A DNA stretch of 50,025 nt from Actinomycetota bacterium (GCA_030838475.1 JAUZFP010000122.1:1-50025); one strand, 5' to 3'. Shown: positions 16,539-24,914, numbered from the stretch's first letter. Made by a program: numbers and translations. The notes: generated by a model not told the origin, from the sequence alone.

Positions 16539-17899
16539 GGACCGGCGACCAGGCCAACCGAGTCGTTGATCTGCTTGTCCACGTTCTTGAGCCCGGCCGC
16601 GAGGTCTCCCGTGCCGGTCTCCTGGTACTTCTCCCAGTACTGCTCGAAGGTGGTCTGGTAACCGGCACCCACGGGGCTTGGTGGCGTCGTCGACGAGTTC
16701 GGGTTACCGGCGATGTCGATGAACGTCTTGTACTGGGTGCTGACCTCCAGGTCGGAGGACGCCAGCGCGGAGGTGAGGTGCGGAACGTTCTTGAGCCCGT
16801 TCGCCATCTTCACGACGGCACCCGTGTTGGTGGTGAGGTATTTCAGGAGCGCCCAGGCCAGCTCGGGGTTCTTCGAGCCCTTCGCGATACCCGCGATGTT
16901 TCCGGTGATGTAGCCGCCGCCGTAGAGGTCGGTGTGGTCATCCGCGGTCGGGAACGGCGCGGTGCCGTACTTGAGCTTCGGAGCCTGGTCGGCGATGAAC
17001 GCGGTGCGCCATTCGCCGTCGAGGTTCATCGCCAGCTTGCCCTTCTGGAACGCATTGTCGGCGGAGAACTCCTGGCCGGCCGCGGCGTCGAACCGCTTGA
17101 GCTTCGCGTAGCCGATCTTCTGCACGAAGGCCGTCTGCCACTTGATCAGGTCCTGCCAGGCCGGATCGGAGCCGACCAGCGACTTTCCGTCGGAGTCCAG
17201 CCACTGGGCTCCCGCTGCGGGACCGTAGTGGGCCGCGGCGTTCTCGTAGAAGCCGATGACTGGATCGAACCCGAGAGTCTTGATCGAGCCATCCGCGTTG
17301 TACGTGGTCAGCTTGAGCGCGTCATCCTCGAGCTCGGAAAGCGTCTTGGGCGGGCTCGCAATGCCGGCCGCCGCGAGCATGTCGGTGTTGTAGTAGAGCG
17401 CATCGACATCCGACAGGGCGGGCATTGCACAGCGCTTGCCCTTGAACTCGGTGTAGCTCTTGGTGATGGCGGTCAGGCCGCCGACGTCGACCTTGTCCCG
17501 CTTGATGTAGGGCGTCAGGTCGCGAAAAGCGCCGCTGTTGCAGAACGCGCCGACGATGTCGGTGGAGTAGGAGAGCCCGACGTCGACGTTGTTGCCGGCC
17601 GAGATCGCCTGCTGCAGCTTGGTGTCGTCCTGGCCCGAGTGAATCACGACTTTGACGTCGGGGTGCAGCTTCTCGAAGTCCTTCACCACGCTTTGGATGA
17701 CCGTGGCCTCGCGGTCGGTGAAGAAGTGCCAGAGCGAGACGGTGCCGCTCAGTTTGGTGGGCGCCGTCTTGTCGATGCCCGTGCTGCCGCCGGTCGAACA
17801 ACCGGTGAGGACGAGCGCGGTCGCCGCGGCAACGGCGGTGATGGAGACGAGCTGGCGGCGCATGCGCGCCACCCGCCGAATTAGGGGAGTGCGTGTCAC
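16535..17899 (-). CDS. Sugar ABC transporter substrate-binding lipoprotein
   Basis: 454 aa from the GTG at 17899, which has GAGAGGA upstream. The N-terminus is a lipoprotein signal: basic RRVARMRR, hydrophobic stretch, lipobox LVLTGC with a Ser/Gly-rich linker after the Cys. The mature part is a family 1 extracellular solute-binding protein (VSLWHFFTDREA; then EGLHPDV-like and GQDDTKLQQAISAGNNVD). It captures sugar outside the membrane and delivers it to the two permeases. ATG 17863 would cut off part of the basic region and is less likely. Confidence 0.92.
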   Translation of the reverse strand: MTRTPLIRRVARMRRQLVSITAVAAATALVLTGCSTGGSTGIDKTAPTKLSGTVSLWHFFTDREATVIQSVVKDFEKLHPDVKVVIHSGQDDTKLQQAISAGNNVDVGLSYSTDIVGAFCNSGAFRDLTPYIKRDKVDVGGLTAITKSYTEFKGKRCAMPALSDVDALYYNTDMLAAAGIASPPKTLSELEDDALKLTTYNADGSIKTLGFDPVIGFYENAAAHYGPAAGAQWLDSDGKSLVGSDPAWQDLIKWQTAFVQKIGYAKLKRFDAAAGQEFSADNAFQKGKLAMNLDGEWRTAFIADQAPKLKYGTAPFPTADDHTDLYGGGYITGNIAGIAKGSKNPELAWALLKYLTTNTGAVVKMANGLKNVPHLTSALASSDLEVSTQYKTFIDIAGNPNSSTTPPSPVGAGYQTTFEQYWEKYQETGTGDLAAGLKNVDKQINDSVGLVAGP

Positions 17900-17966
17900 G
17901 GTGATGGTCCTCTCTCGGTGGTGCTCTTGATGGGTGTGGATTTCTGCTGTGGATCTGTGGGACGGG

Positions 17967-19139
17967 TTATGAGACGAGCGAGTTGACGTCCTGGTGGAGC
18001 CGGGCGCGGATTTCGCCGAGCAGCAGCTCCCTCGCGCCGGCAAGCACCGGATGCTCGGCGACGCCGGTGGTTACGACGGCGGGGCGCCAGCGGGAAAGGG
18101 TGAGAACCTGCTCCTCGACGAGGCTGGCCAGCGCCGCGCCGCCCGCGCTGCCGGTGGGTCCTCCGAGGACGACGACGTCGGGGTCGAGTACGGCGAGAAC
18201 GGGCAGAACGCCGAGGGCGACGCGTGGGGCCAGTTCGGCAAGAGCCGCGGTGTTTGTCGCGAGACCGCTCAACAGTTCGGTGAGGCTGTCGCCCTTTGCG
18301 CCGTGCGAGCGAAGGATGCCCGCGACGGCGTCACCACCGATGAGGTCGGTGAGGTCGTCGGCGTTCGGGGCAAGGGCGGCCGCCTCCCGCGGCACGGACA
18401 GGTAGCCGATCTCACCCGCGCCGCCCGATGCTCCGCGGTGGACGGATCCGCCGAGGTCGACGGAGACGCCGAGACCGTCGCCGATCCAGAGAAGCGCGAA
18501 GCTGGCGGCATCCCGGGTCGCGCCGACGGCTCGCTCGGCGATGGCGGCGAGATTCACGTCGTTGTCAATGAGGACGTCGATACCAAGCGCGGCCTCGATA
18601 CGGGCGCGGGCTCCGACCTCCGGCCAGCCGGGGAGGGTGTCGGTGAAGGAGAGACGCTCTCCGGAGTCCGAGGTCGCGGCCTGGACGCCGACGCAGACGA
18701 TGCGGACGCTCGCTGGATCGATTCCCGCCGCGGCGGCCGCGGCTTCGAGAGCCCCGCGAACGTCGGCCTCGGGTGACCGATCATTCGCGGGGAGGCTGGT
18801 TTGAACCGTAGGGTGGGGCGCTCCGCTGGCGTCGACGATGGTCGACGTCGTCACGCTCGTGCTGATGTCGATGGCGACCCCGCGCATCCGGTCATCCCGC
18901 ACGCCGTAGAGCGCCGCGTTCGGGCCGCGACCGTTGGATGCCTCGCCGACGACCGAGATGAGCCCCGCGCTTTCGAGGCGGGCGACCATCTGTGCCGCCG
19001 TGGGCTTCGACAGGCCGGAGAGTTCGCCGATGCGATTGCGGGTGAGGGGGCCGTGCTCCAGGAGGAGGGCGAGAGCGACGCGATCGTTGCGGGCGCGCAG
19101 CCAGCCGGGGGTTCCCGGCGTGGTTGTCGTCGTTGACAT
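17967..19139 (-). CDS. ROK-family transcriptional regulator
   Basis: 390 aa. An N-terminal MarR-like winged helix (LTRNRIGELSGLSKPTAAQM, about residues 32-51) is followed by a ROK sugar-kinase-like domain with DNDVNLAAIAE, LLWIGDGLGVSVDLGG and GASGGAGEIGYL. The usual ROK zinc-binding CxCGxxGC cluster after GEIG is absent (PREAAALAPNADD instead). So it may sense sugar without zinc and is unlikely to be a kinase. First gene of the six-gene operon, with GAGAGGA as ribosome-binding site. Likely controls its own operon through the palindrome at 19182-19194. Confidence 0.88.
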   Translation of the reverse strand: MSTTTTTPGTPGWLRARNDRVALALLLEHGPLTRNRIGELSGLSKPTAAQMVARLESAGLISVVGEASNGRGPNAALYGVRDDRMRGVAIDISTSVTTSTIVDASGAPHPTVQTSLPANDRSPEADVRGALEAAAAAAGIDPASVRIVCVGVQAATSDSGERLSFTDTLPGWPEVGARARIEAALGIDVLIDNDVNLAAIAERAVGATRDAASFALLWIGDGLGVSVDLGGSVHRGASGGAGEIGYLSVPREAAALAPNADDLTDLIGGDAVAGILRSHGAKGDSLTELLSGLATNTAALAELAPRVALGVLPVLAVLDPDVVVLGGPTGSAGGAALASLVEEQVLTLSRWRPAVVTTGVAEHPVLAGARELLLGEIRARLHQDVNSLVS

Positions 19140-19181
19140 GCGGTCCTCTCCGATGGGTGGGGTCGTGGGAAGGAATGTATC

Positions 19182-19226
19182 AGGAAAGTTTCTTTATACA
19201 TATATATCGAAACGAGGAGTTAACAA
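19182..19226 (-). promoter_or_regulatory. Promoter and candidate ROK operator of the sugar operon
   Basis: This short AT-rich patch stands out in GC-rich DNA. On the minus strand TTGTTA (19226-19221) lies 16-18 nt before TATATG/TATGTA (about 19204-19197). Just downstream is the palindromic element AGGAAAGTTTCTT (19182-19194, GAAA-G-TTTC core), resembling ROK/NagC-type operators. The gap 19140-19340 otherwise holds no gene I can support. Confidence 0.45.
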
Positions 19227-19340
19227 TTGGCGTCGTTGTCTTCTCCTTCGCGGGTGGGTGGTTGTTGGAGTTGTTCACGGGTTTTTCGGGTGTTGGTGGT
19301 GTGGGGCGGGATTGTCGGTGGCAACTGTTTACGTATAGGT

Positions 19341-20648
19341 GTGGGAGCCCTTCTGGAAGCTGATATCGAGGAGACGCCGTTTGTGGCGGCTGTCGATACC
19401 GTGCTGGGCGGGCATGTGGATGGCCTGGTCGGGTTGGAGCGTTCGGCTGCGAAGCTGGCTGCGATGAAGGTGGAGCAGATCGACGAGCTGCGTCGATCTG
19501 CCGAACTAACTGTTGAGGTGACGACATCGGCCGGGATGCGGTCGTGGTCACAGGCGGCGACGGCCCGCCGCACGGCGGTGTCGGAGATCGCGTTGGCGTT
19601 GCGGATTCCGGAGCGGTCGGCGGAGACCTTGATGGAGGAGTCCCGGTTTCTGGTGGGCCGGTTGCCGTTGACGATGGCGGGGTTGCGGGCGGGGGATTTC
19701 AGTTTCCGGCACGCGAAGGCGATTGTCGCCCACGCGATGTCGCTGCCCGAGGAGCTGCATGCCGGGTTTGAGGCCGCCGTTGTCCCCTCGGCATCAATAC
19801 TGACGTTTTCGAAGTTTGACCAGAAGGCCCGCACCACCCGGGAGCGGATGGATGCGACAACGATTGCGGAGCGGCATCAGAAGTCGGTGGCGGACCGGGA
19901 GACCTGGTTCGAGCCGGGCCGGGACGGGATGGGCTGGACCCACCTTTACACTTCCGCCCACATCGCACTTGCCGCTCACAACCGGGCGGATGAGATCGCA
20001 CGGGACCTGCACGAGAGCCCGGACGAGGCTCGCACCCTCACCCAGTTGCGGGCGGATGTCATGGCCGACCTGCTCCTTGATGGTGTGGTGGGGGATCGTC
20101 CCGAGTTCGGGATCCGTCCCTCCGTTGTGGTCACCGTTCCTGCCCTCGCCATGCTCGGGCACACGGCCAAGAAGAAGCTTGGCAAGAACGGCGAATCCGA
20201 CCTTCCCGTCCTTGAGGGTTACGGCCCGATCGACGTGGACACCGCGACCAGGCTCGCGGGGGCGGCGAAGTCGTGGCTGCGGGTACTCACCCACCCGGAG
20301 ACCGGGGTGATGCTCTCGGTGGGCCGGGACCGGTATAAGGTTCCGGCACCGTTGCGGGCGTTCCTTCAACGGCGGGATGGCACCTGCCGCAAACCCGGCT
20401 GCAACCGTCCCGCGATCCACTGCGATATTGACCACACCCAGGAATGGCAGAACGGCGGCCAAACCGCCCACGACAACTTGGCCCATTTATGCCAGATGCA
20501 TCACGACGAGAAACACCACACCAACGTGGCAATGGAACACCTACCCAACGGCGACATCCAATGGAGAATGCCCAGCGGCCGCACCTACACCAGCGAACCC
20601 GCAGGCCGATTCCTCGGAATCCACGACCTCGGATACTCAGCGCCTTAG
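19341..20648 (+). CDS. HNH endonuclease, DUF222/13E12 family
   Basis: 435 aa from GTG 19341. Helical DUF222 region in the first two-thirds (including LRIPERSAETLMEESRFLVG and FSFRHAKAIVAHA). The C-terminal HNH nuclease fold spans about 348-392: CRKPGC, the catalytic DIDHTQEW, then N-LAHLC and HH. This is the 13E12-like family found in many divergent copies in Actinobacteria; its role is unclear, possibly mobile or DNA-processing. The frame stays open back to 19227, but that part (RVGGCWSCSRVF and so on) is unlike the family, so the later GTG is preferred; the start remains uncertain. Confidence 0.85.
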   Translation: MGALLEADIEETPFVAAVDTVLGGHVDGLVGLERSAAKLAAMKVEQIDELRRSAELTVEVTTSAGMRSWSQAATARRTAVSEIALALRIPERSAETLMEESRFLVGRLPLTMAGLRAGDFSFRHAKAIVAHAMSLPEELHAGFEAAVVPSASILTFSKFDQKARTTRERMDATTIAERHQKSVADRETWFEPGRDGMGWTHLYTSAHIALAAHNRADEIARDLHESPDEARTLTQLRADVMADLLLDGVVGDRPEFGIRPSVVVTVPALAMLGHTAKKKLGKNGESDLPVLEGYGPIDVDTATRLAGAAKSWLRVLTHPETGVMLSVGRDRYKVPAPLRAFLQRRDGTCRKPGCNRPAIHCDIDHTQEWQNGGQTAHDNLAHLCQMHHDEKHHTNVAMEHLPNGDIQWRMPSGRTYTSEPAGRFLGIHDLGYSAP

Positions 20649-20692
20649 AGAAGATCGTCCTGAAGATGGACGCTTCGTGATTACTCGGTGGC

Positions 20693-20698
20693 TATCGT
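20693..20698 (+). promoter_or_regulatory. Leaderless -10 box of the small membrane protein gene
   Basis: TATCGT sits exactly 6 nt before the ATG at 20705 and no ribosome-binding site is visible. This supports the reality of a short, otherwise uncharacterised gene. Confidence 0.5.
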
Positions 20699-20704
20699 CG
20701 CCCT

Positions 20705-21046
20705 ATGAAGCCTCCAGCTCCGGGACGCGCGCGAGCCGCGACCGCGCTCGCCGCACTGGGCTTGGCGTACATCTGTTATTTATTTGTCCTCGCCTGCATC
20801 GTCTTGAAGGAGGGCGTTCCCGACGAGACGGCCTACTTCCTCAATCGAGTTTCACCGGAGGCAAGTGGGTTCGCGTTCTCGAGTTTGTGGGGATTGCTAC
20901 CCCTCGCAGGCTTGTTCGTCGTGATTCTTGTGCTTGCTCGAACCTCGCGATCGCGAGCGGAAAGTCAATTGGCGTACATGTTCTTGATTATCGGATTCCC
21001 GCTGGCGACCGTCGCCTACTTCGTTTGGTATCGGATGGGCTGGTAG
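20705..21046 (+). CDS. Small hypothetical membrane protein
   Basis: 113 aa, not recognised. Three hydrophobic segments are evident: residues about 12-34 (ATALAALGLAYICYLFVLAC), 58-78 (FSSLWGLLPLAGLFVVILVL) and 89-107 (YMFLIIGFPLATVAYFVWY). A short positively charged N-terminus suggests an inside start. The codon third positions are less GC-rich than in its neighbours, which may mean recent acquisition or weak expression. It lies between the HNH gene and the convergent UbiA gene (10-nt gap). The leaderless -10 at 20693 supports the chosen start. Confidence 0.65.
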   Translation: MKPPAPGRARAATALAALGLAYICYLFVLACIVLKEGVPDETAYFLNRVSPEASGFAFSSLWGLLPLAGLFVVILVLARTSRSRAESQLAYMFLIIGFPLATVAYFVWYRMGW

Positions 21047-21056
21047 CTCCCGGCCC

Positions 21057-21884
21057 CTACGCCAAAATCCGCGACCCCGCGAACACCAGCACGACGACGT
21101 CGATGAGTGCCGCCAGGATGATCAGCCGGAAATGCCAGCGGGTCGGCCGCAGGATCATGGCGCCACCGACGACGGTGATCACGATTGCCGCGCCCAACCC
21201 GATGTCGGCAGGGATGAAGGCGAATCCTCCGGTGCCGATGAACTCGAGAACGGATGCGGCCAGCAGGATCAGGTAGGTCAGCGCGCTCGACCAGCGGCGG
21301 CCGAGGACCTGAGGGAGTCCGCGGACCCCTGTGGCGGCGTCATCGTCGAGGTCGGGGAGGGTATTCGCGAAGTGGCCGGCCGCCCCAAGAAGCGCGGCAA
21401 CGCCGGTCGCCCAGAGCGCTGGGGCAGCGGGAACGGGGCGGGCGAGCGTCGCAATCGCGGGCAGGACACCGAAGCCGACCAGGAATCCAACAATCGAGAA
21501 GACCGACTTCTTGAGGCCAAGGTTGTAGATCCAGGCCGCGCCGATCGCGACCAGGAGGCCGAGTTCGGATAGCCATCCCAGCGGCAGAGCGAGAGCGAAC
21601 GCGGCGACGAGGCAAATCCAGGCGGCGGTTCGCACAGGCGGGACGCCGATCCACTCGCGGGCGATCGGCTTGTCGGTGCGACCGACCGCGGCGTCGCGTG
21701 TGGCATCCAGCCAGTCGTTGGAGAGCCCGACCGACAGCTGTCCGACGAGCATCGAGGCTCCGAGAAACACCAGCTTGACCGGCTCGAGGCCGGCCCCGAA
21801 CCCGAGCCCGACGGTGATTGCGGCGAACGCAACCGACGGTCCGGGATGGCTCGAGAGCGCCAGAGCGGCTGCCTTGCTGGGCAT
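21057..21884 (-). CDS. UbiA-family prenyltransferase
   Basis: 275 aa integral membrane aromatic prenyltransferase. The first Asp-rich prenyl-diphosphate/Mg motif NDWLDATRD is at 56-64, followed by GRTDKPIA. The second is LPDLDDDAATGVRG near 175-188. About eight or nine membrane spans. Transfers a prenyl chain to an aromatic or lipid acceptor; candidates are menaquinone (MenA-like), heme or carotenoid-type substrates, but sequence alone does not decide. Divergent from lacI by 71 bp. Confidence 0.88.
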   Translation of the reverse strand: MPSKAAALALSSHPGPSVAFAAITVGLGFGAGLEPVKLVFLGASMLVGQLSVGLSNDWLDATRDAAVGRTDKPIAREWIGVPPVRTAAWICLVAAFALALPLGWLSELGLLVAIGAAWIYNLGLKKSVFSIVGFLVGFGVLPAIATLARPVPAAPALWATGVAALLGAAGHFANTLPDLDDDAATGVRGLPQVLGRRWSSALTYLILLAASVLEFIGTGGFAFIPADIGLGAAIVITVVGGAMILRPTRWHFRLIILAALIDVVVLVFAGSRILA

Positions 21885-21890
21885 GGCGCC

Positions 21891-21896
21891 AGTGTA
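21891..21896 (-). promoter_or_regulatory. Leaderless -10 box of the UbiA-family gene
   Basis: On the minus strand TACACT is followed by 6 nt and then the ATG at 21884. There is no Shine-Dalgarno, so the transcript is probably leaderless. Confidence 0.5.
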
Positions 21897-21916
21897 TCGC
21901 CACGTATCCCCAGTTT

Positions 21917-21952
21917 TTGCGCAAGTTCTTGCGAATCTTGCGTAGAATTGCG
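21917..21952. promoter_or_regulatory. LacI operator cluster and lacI promoter
   Basis: A perfect palindrome CGCAAG-TT-CTTGCG spans 21920-21933. TTGCG also recurs at 21917, 21929, 21938 and 21948, spaced 12, 9 and 10 bp. TAGAAT (21943-21948) lies 7 nt before the lacI ATG and is a good leaderless -10, so a repressor bound here would autoregulate. The same GCAAG/CTTGC half-site occurs before the alpha-glucosidase gene. Confidence 0.6.
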
Positions 21953-21955
21953 CGC

Positions 21956-22951
21956 ATGTCGCAGAGACTCGCCGAGGTTGCCCGCAAGGTCGGGGTCAGT
22001 GAAGCCACCGTCAGCCGCGTGCTGAACGAGAAACCGGGCGTATCGCAGGCAACTCGAACCGCGGTTCTCACCGCGCTCGACGTGCTCGGCTACGAACGTC
22101 CGACCAAGCTTCGCGGCGAGCGAGCGCGACTCGTCGGGCTCTTCCTGCCCGAGCTGCAGAACCCGATCTTCCCCGCCTTCGGCGAGGTCCTCGGTGGCGC
22201 ACTCGCCCAAAACGGCTACACGCCCGTCCTCTGCACCCAGACGGTGGGTGGGATCTCCGAGGCGGACTACGTCGACCTCCTCCTGCAACAGCAGGTCTCC
22301 GGCGTCGTCTTTGTCGGCGGCCAGTACAGCCAGGAGGGAGCCAGTCATGAGCACTATTCGCGGCTCATGGACCTCAAACTCCCGACCGTTCTGGTGAATG
22401 CACCGATCTCCGAACTGGGCTTCGCGACCGTATCGACGGATGACTCTGTTGCCACCCAGCAGGCCTGGTCGCACCTCACCCAGCTTGGGCACACCCGCAT
22501 CGGTCTGGTTCTCGGGCCGAGTGATCACGTACCGTCGCAGCGGAAGCTCGCGGCAGCGCTGGCAATCGCGGGCGACGCCCTGCGCCCCGAGTACATCGCG
22601 CACTCGCACTATTCGCTCGAGGCTGGCCAGGCGGCCGCGACCCGACTGATCGCCGCCGGCGTCACAGCGATCATCTGCGCCTCCGACCCGATCGCGCTCG
22701 GCGCCGTGCGCGCGGTTCGCCGCGCCGGGCTTCGCGTGCCCGAGGATGTCTCGGTCATCGGCTTCGACGACTCGGCCCTGATGAACTGCGTCGAGCCGCC
22801 GCTCACGACCGTTCGTCAACCGATCGAGACCATGGGCCGGATGGTCATCGAACTACTGGTGAGCCAGATCAACGGCACGGCGTCGGCACCCGACGAGTTC
22901 CTGTTCGAGCCGGAGCTGGTTGTTCGCGGTTCCACGGGTCCGCGCGCTTGA
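21956..22951 (+). CDS. LacI-family transcriptional regulator
   Basis: 331 aa. N-terminal helix-turn-helix plus hinge (RLAEVARKVGVSEATVSRVL then NEKPGVS) at residues 3-30, then a periplasmic-binding-protein-like sugar-sensing domain: VGLFLPELQNPIFPAF, VSGVVFVGG, LGHTRIGLVLGPSD, ICASDPIALGAVRA, VSVIGFDDSAL. The ATG at 21956 is the first with the HTH in place; the frame continues upstream without meaning. Lies 212 bp before the alpha-glucosidase/transporter operon and probably represses it until an alpha-glucoside is present. Two strong hairpins follow its stop codon. Confidence 0.93.
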   Translation: MSQRLAEVARKVGVSEATVSRVLNEKPGVSQATRTAVLTALDVLGYERPTKLRGERARLVGLFLPELQNPIFPAFGEVLGGALAQNGYTPVLCTQTVGGISEADYVDLLLQQQVSGVVFVGGQYSQEGASHEHYSRLMDLKLPTVLVNAPISELGFATVSTDDSVATQQAWSHLTQLGHTRIGLVLGPSDHVPSQRKLAAALAIAGDALRPEYIAHSHYSLEAGQAAATRLIAAGVTAIICASDPIALGAVRAVRRAGLRVPEDVSVIGFDDSALMNCVEPPLTTVRQPIETMGRMVIELLVSQINGTASAPDEFLFEPELVVRGSTGPRA

Positions 22952-22955
22952 GCTA

Positions 22956-22985
22956 GCGGCGAAGGCCATTTCTGGCCTTCGCCGC
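22956..22985 (+). terminator. Hairpin terminator of lacI (first)
   Basis: GCGGCGAAGGCC / GGCCTTCGCCGC make a perfect 12-bp stem with a 6-nt loop, 4 nt after the lacI stop codon. No U-tract follows, as is common for terminators in GC-rich actinobacteria. Confidence 0.75.
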
Positions 22986-22995
22986 GAGGCCAGCG

Positions 22996-23018
22996 CCGAC
23001 GGCCGTCTCGGCCGTCGG
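22996..23018 (+). terminator. Hairpin terminator of lacI (second)
   Basis: CCGACGGCCG / CGGCCGTCGG form a perfect 10-bp stem with a 3-nt loop, 10 nt after the first hairpin. Tandem hairpins insulate the alpha-glucosidase promoter from lacI transcription. Confidence 0.7.
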
Positions 23019-23042
23019 TCAAAGTCGAGCCCGCAATAAGTG

Positions 23043-23118
23043 GCAAGTGACCGCAAGTTCACGTAATTTACTTGCATTTTGTTTAGTTCTTGCATCTTTC
23101 TGTCAAGTTAGCTACATT
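23043..23118 (+). promoter_or_regulatory. Promoter and LacI half-sites of the alpha-glucosidase operon
   Basis: TTGCAT (23090-23095) and TACATT (23113-23118) with a 17-nt spacer form a promoter about 46 nt before the GTG start. Four half-sites surround it: GCAAGT at 23043 and 23053, CTTGC at 23071 and 23089, the last overlapping the -35 box. GCAAGT (23053-23058) and ACTTGC (23070-23075) make an inverted pair. Confidence 0.55.
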
Positions 23119-23163
23119 TCGAGCAGCCCAACCACAGCAACGACCAAGAATTGAGCCCCCCGA

Positions 23164-24882
23164 GTGGACACTGCTGTCCTCAGCACCGGAACCGCGACTA
23201 ACAGCGCGGATCCCAAGGCTGCCCCGATCGCACCCAGCGCGACCGACCCGCTGTGGTGGCGCAGCGCCGTCATCTACCAGATCTACATCCGCAGCTTTGC
23301 GGACGGAAATGGCGATGGCACGGGCGATCTCGCCGGGGTCCGGTCGCGGCTCAGCTACCTGCGCGACCTGGGCGTCGACGCCATCTGGTTCACCCCCTGG
23401 TACAAGTCCCCGCTCGCCGATGGCGGGTATGACGTCGAGGACTACTTCGGTATTGACCCCTCGTTCGGCGACCTCGAGCAGGCCGAGGCGCTCATCCGCG
23501 AGGCACTCGCCCTTGGCATCCGCACCATCATCGACATCGTCCCCAACCACATCTCCGACCAGCACCCCTGGTTCAAGGCCGCGCTCGCGTCTCCTCCCGG
23601 ATCGCCGGAGCGGGAGCGTTTCTGGTTCCGTCCCGGCCGCGGCACAAATGGTGATGAGATGCCCAACCACTGGGTATCGAACTTCCAGGGGGACACCTGG
23701 ACCCGCACGACGAACCCCGACGGCACCCCGGGGGAGTGGTACCTGCACCTGTTCACCCCGGAGCAGCCCGACCTCAACTGGAACCACCCCGATGTGCGGA
23801 CGCTGCACGAGGATGTCCTCCGTTTCTGGTTCGACCGCGGCGTCGCCGGCGTGCGCATCGACTCGGCGGCGCTCCTGATCAAGGATCCGGAGCTTCCCGA
23901 GGTTCCGGAGGACGCGAAGCCCGGCGAGCACCCCAATGTCGACCGCGACGAGGTGCACGACGTCTACCGCGCCTGGCGCGCCATCGCCGACTCGTACCCG
24001 GGGTCGCGCGTCCTCGTCGGAGAGGTCTGGATGCCGGACACCGAGCGATTCGCGAAGTACCTTCGCGAAGACGAGATGCACACGGCGTTCAACTTCGACT
24101 TCATGGCACGCCCGTGGGATGCCGACCAGCTTCGCGAGTCGATCGACTCGATGCTGGCCGCGCACGCACCCGTCGGCGCCCCCAGCACATGGGTGCTCTC
24201 CAATCACGACGTGACCCGGCCGGTTACCCGCTACGGACGCGAAGACACCTCGTTCGCGTTCTCTACCAAGCGCTTCCACACCCCGACCGACCTCGCCCTC
24301 GGAATGCGTAGGGCGCGCGCCGCCGCGCTCCTCAGCGCAGCGCTCCCCGGCTCCCTCTATGTGTACCAGGGCGACGAGCTCGGACTGCCCGAGGCGGAAA
24401 GCATTCCTCTCGAGTCGCTCCAGGACCCGATGCATTTCCGTTCAGAGGGCGTCGACCCCGGTCGCGACGGATGCCGGGTGCCGCTGCCGTGGAGCGGCGC
24501 GGAACCGCCGTACGGATTTACCCCGGAGGGCGCGTCGAGCGCACCGTGGCTCCCGCAGCCCGCCGACTGGGCGAACCTCACCGTCGAGGCCGAGGCCGGA
24601 AACTCCGGCTCGATGCTCTCCCTCTATCGCACCGCCCTCAGCATCCGTCGCAGTCATCCCGCACTCGGGGATGGGGAGCTCACCTGGCTCGATGGCGACG
24701 GGTTTGGTCCGGAGAGCGGCGTTCTCGCCTTCTCCCGCGGACTCGGTTTCGTGAGTGTCACGAACCTGTCCGGAGCCCCGGTAGAACTCCCGTCCTACAC
24801 CCGGCTCCTCCTCGCAAGCACTCCGTTGGAAGACGGATTGCTGCCCTCAGACTCCTCGGCGTGGCTAAGGACACAGCACTAG
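23164..24882 (+). CDS. aglA: GH13 alpha-glucosidase
   Basis: 572 aa, glycoside hydrolase family 13 (oligo-1,6-/alpha-glucosidase subgroup); hydrolyses terminal alpha-linked glucose from imported maltose-type oligosaccharides in the cytoplasm. Conserved region I is DIVPNH (124-129), nucleophile D233 in GVRIDSA, acid/base E287 in VGEVW, transition-state D349 in SNHD. Region QGDELGLPEA is also typical. GTG start; no signal peptide. First gene of an operon with the binding protein and two permeases, under the LacI regulator upstream. Confidence 0.93.
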   Translation: MDTAVLSTGTATNSADPKAAPIAPSATDPLWWRSAVIYQIYIRSFADGNGDGTGDLAGVRSRLSYLRDLGVDAIWFTPWYKSPLADGGYDVEDYFGIDPSFGDLEQAEALIREALALGIRTIIDIVPNHISDQHPWFKAALASPPGSPERERFWFRPGRGTNGDEMPNHWVSNFQGDTWTRTTNPDGTPGEWYLHLFTPEQPDLNWNHPDVRTLHEDVLRFWFDRGVAGVRIDSAALLIKDPELPEVPEDAKPGEHPNVDRDEVHDVYRAWRAIADSYPGSRVLVGEVWMPDTERFAKYLREDEMHTAFNFDFMARPWDADQLRESIDSMLAAHAPVGAPSTWVLSNHDVTRPVTRYGREDTSFAFSTKRFHTPTDLALGMRRARAAALLSAALPGSLYVYQGDELGLPEAESIPLESLQDPMHFRSEGVDPGRDGCRVPLPWSGAEPPYGFTPEGASSAPWLPQPADWANLTVEAEAGNSGSMLSLYRTALSIRRSHPALGDGELTWLDGDGFGPESGVLAFSRGLGFVSVTNLSGAPVELPSYTRLLLASTPLEDGLLPSDSSAWLRTQH

Positions 24883-24897
24883 CCGATCAGGAGAAAT

Positions 24898-24914
24898 GAA
24901 TCGCCTGGCGATTC
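24898..24914 (+). promoter_or_regulatory. Intercistronic hairpin and possible tiny ORF
   Basis: GAATCGC-CTG-GCGATTC folds into a 7-bp stem with triloop. The same bases lie in an 8-codon frame MNRLAILH from ATG 24897 region to a TAA at about 24921, preceded by AGGAG. It may cause differential expression of the downstream binding protein. The rest of 24883-25031 shows no gene. Confidence 0.35.

Noticed and set aside
22956..23018. Possible CRISPR-like or tandem repeat
   Set aside because: The two units differ in sequence and each is a self-contained hairpin; they are terminators.
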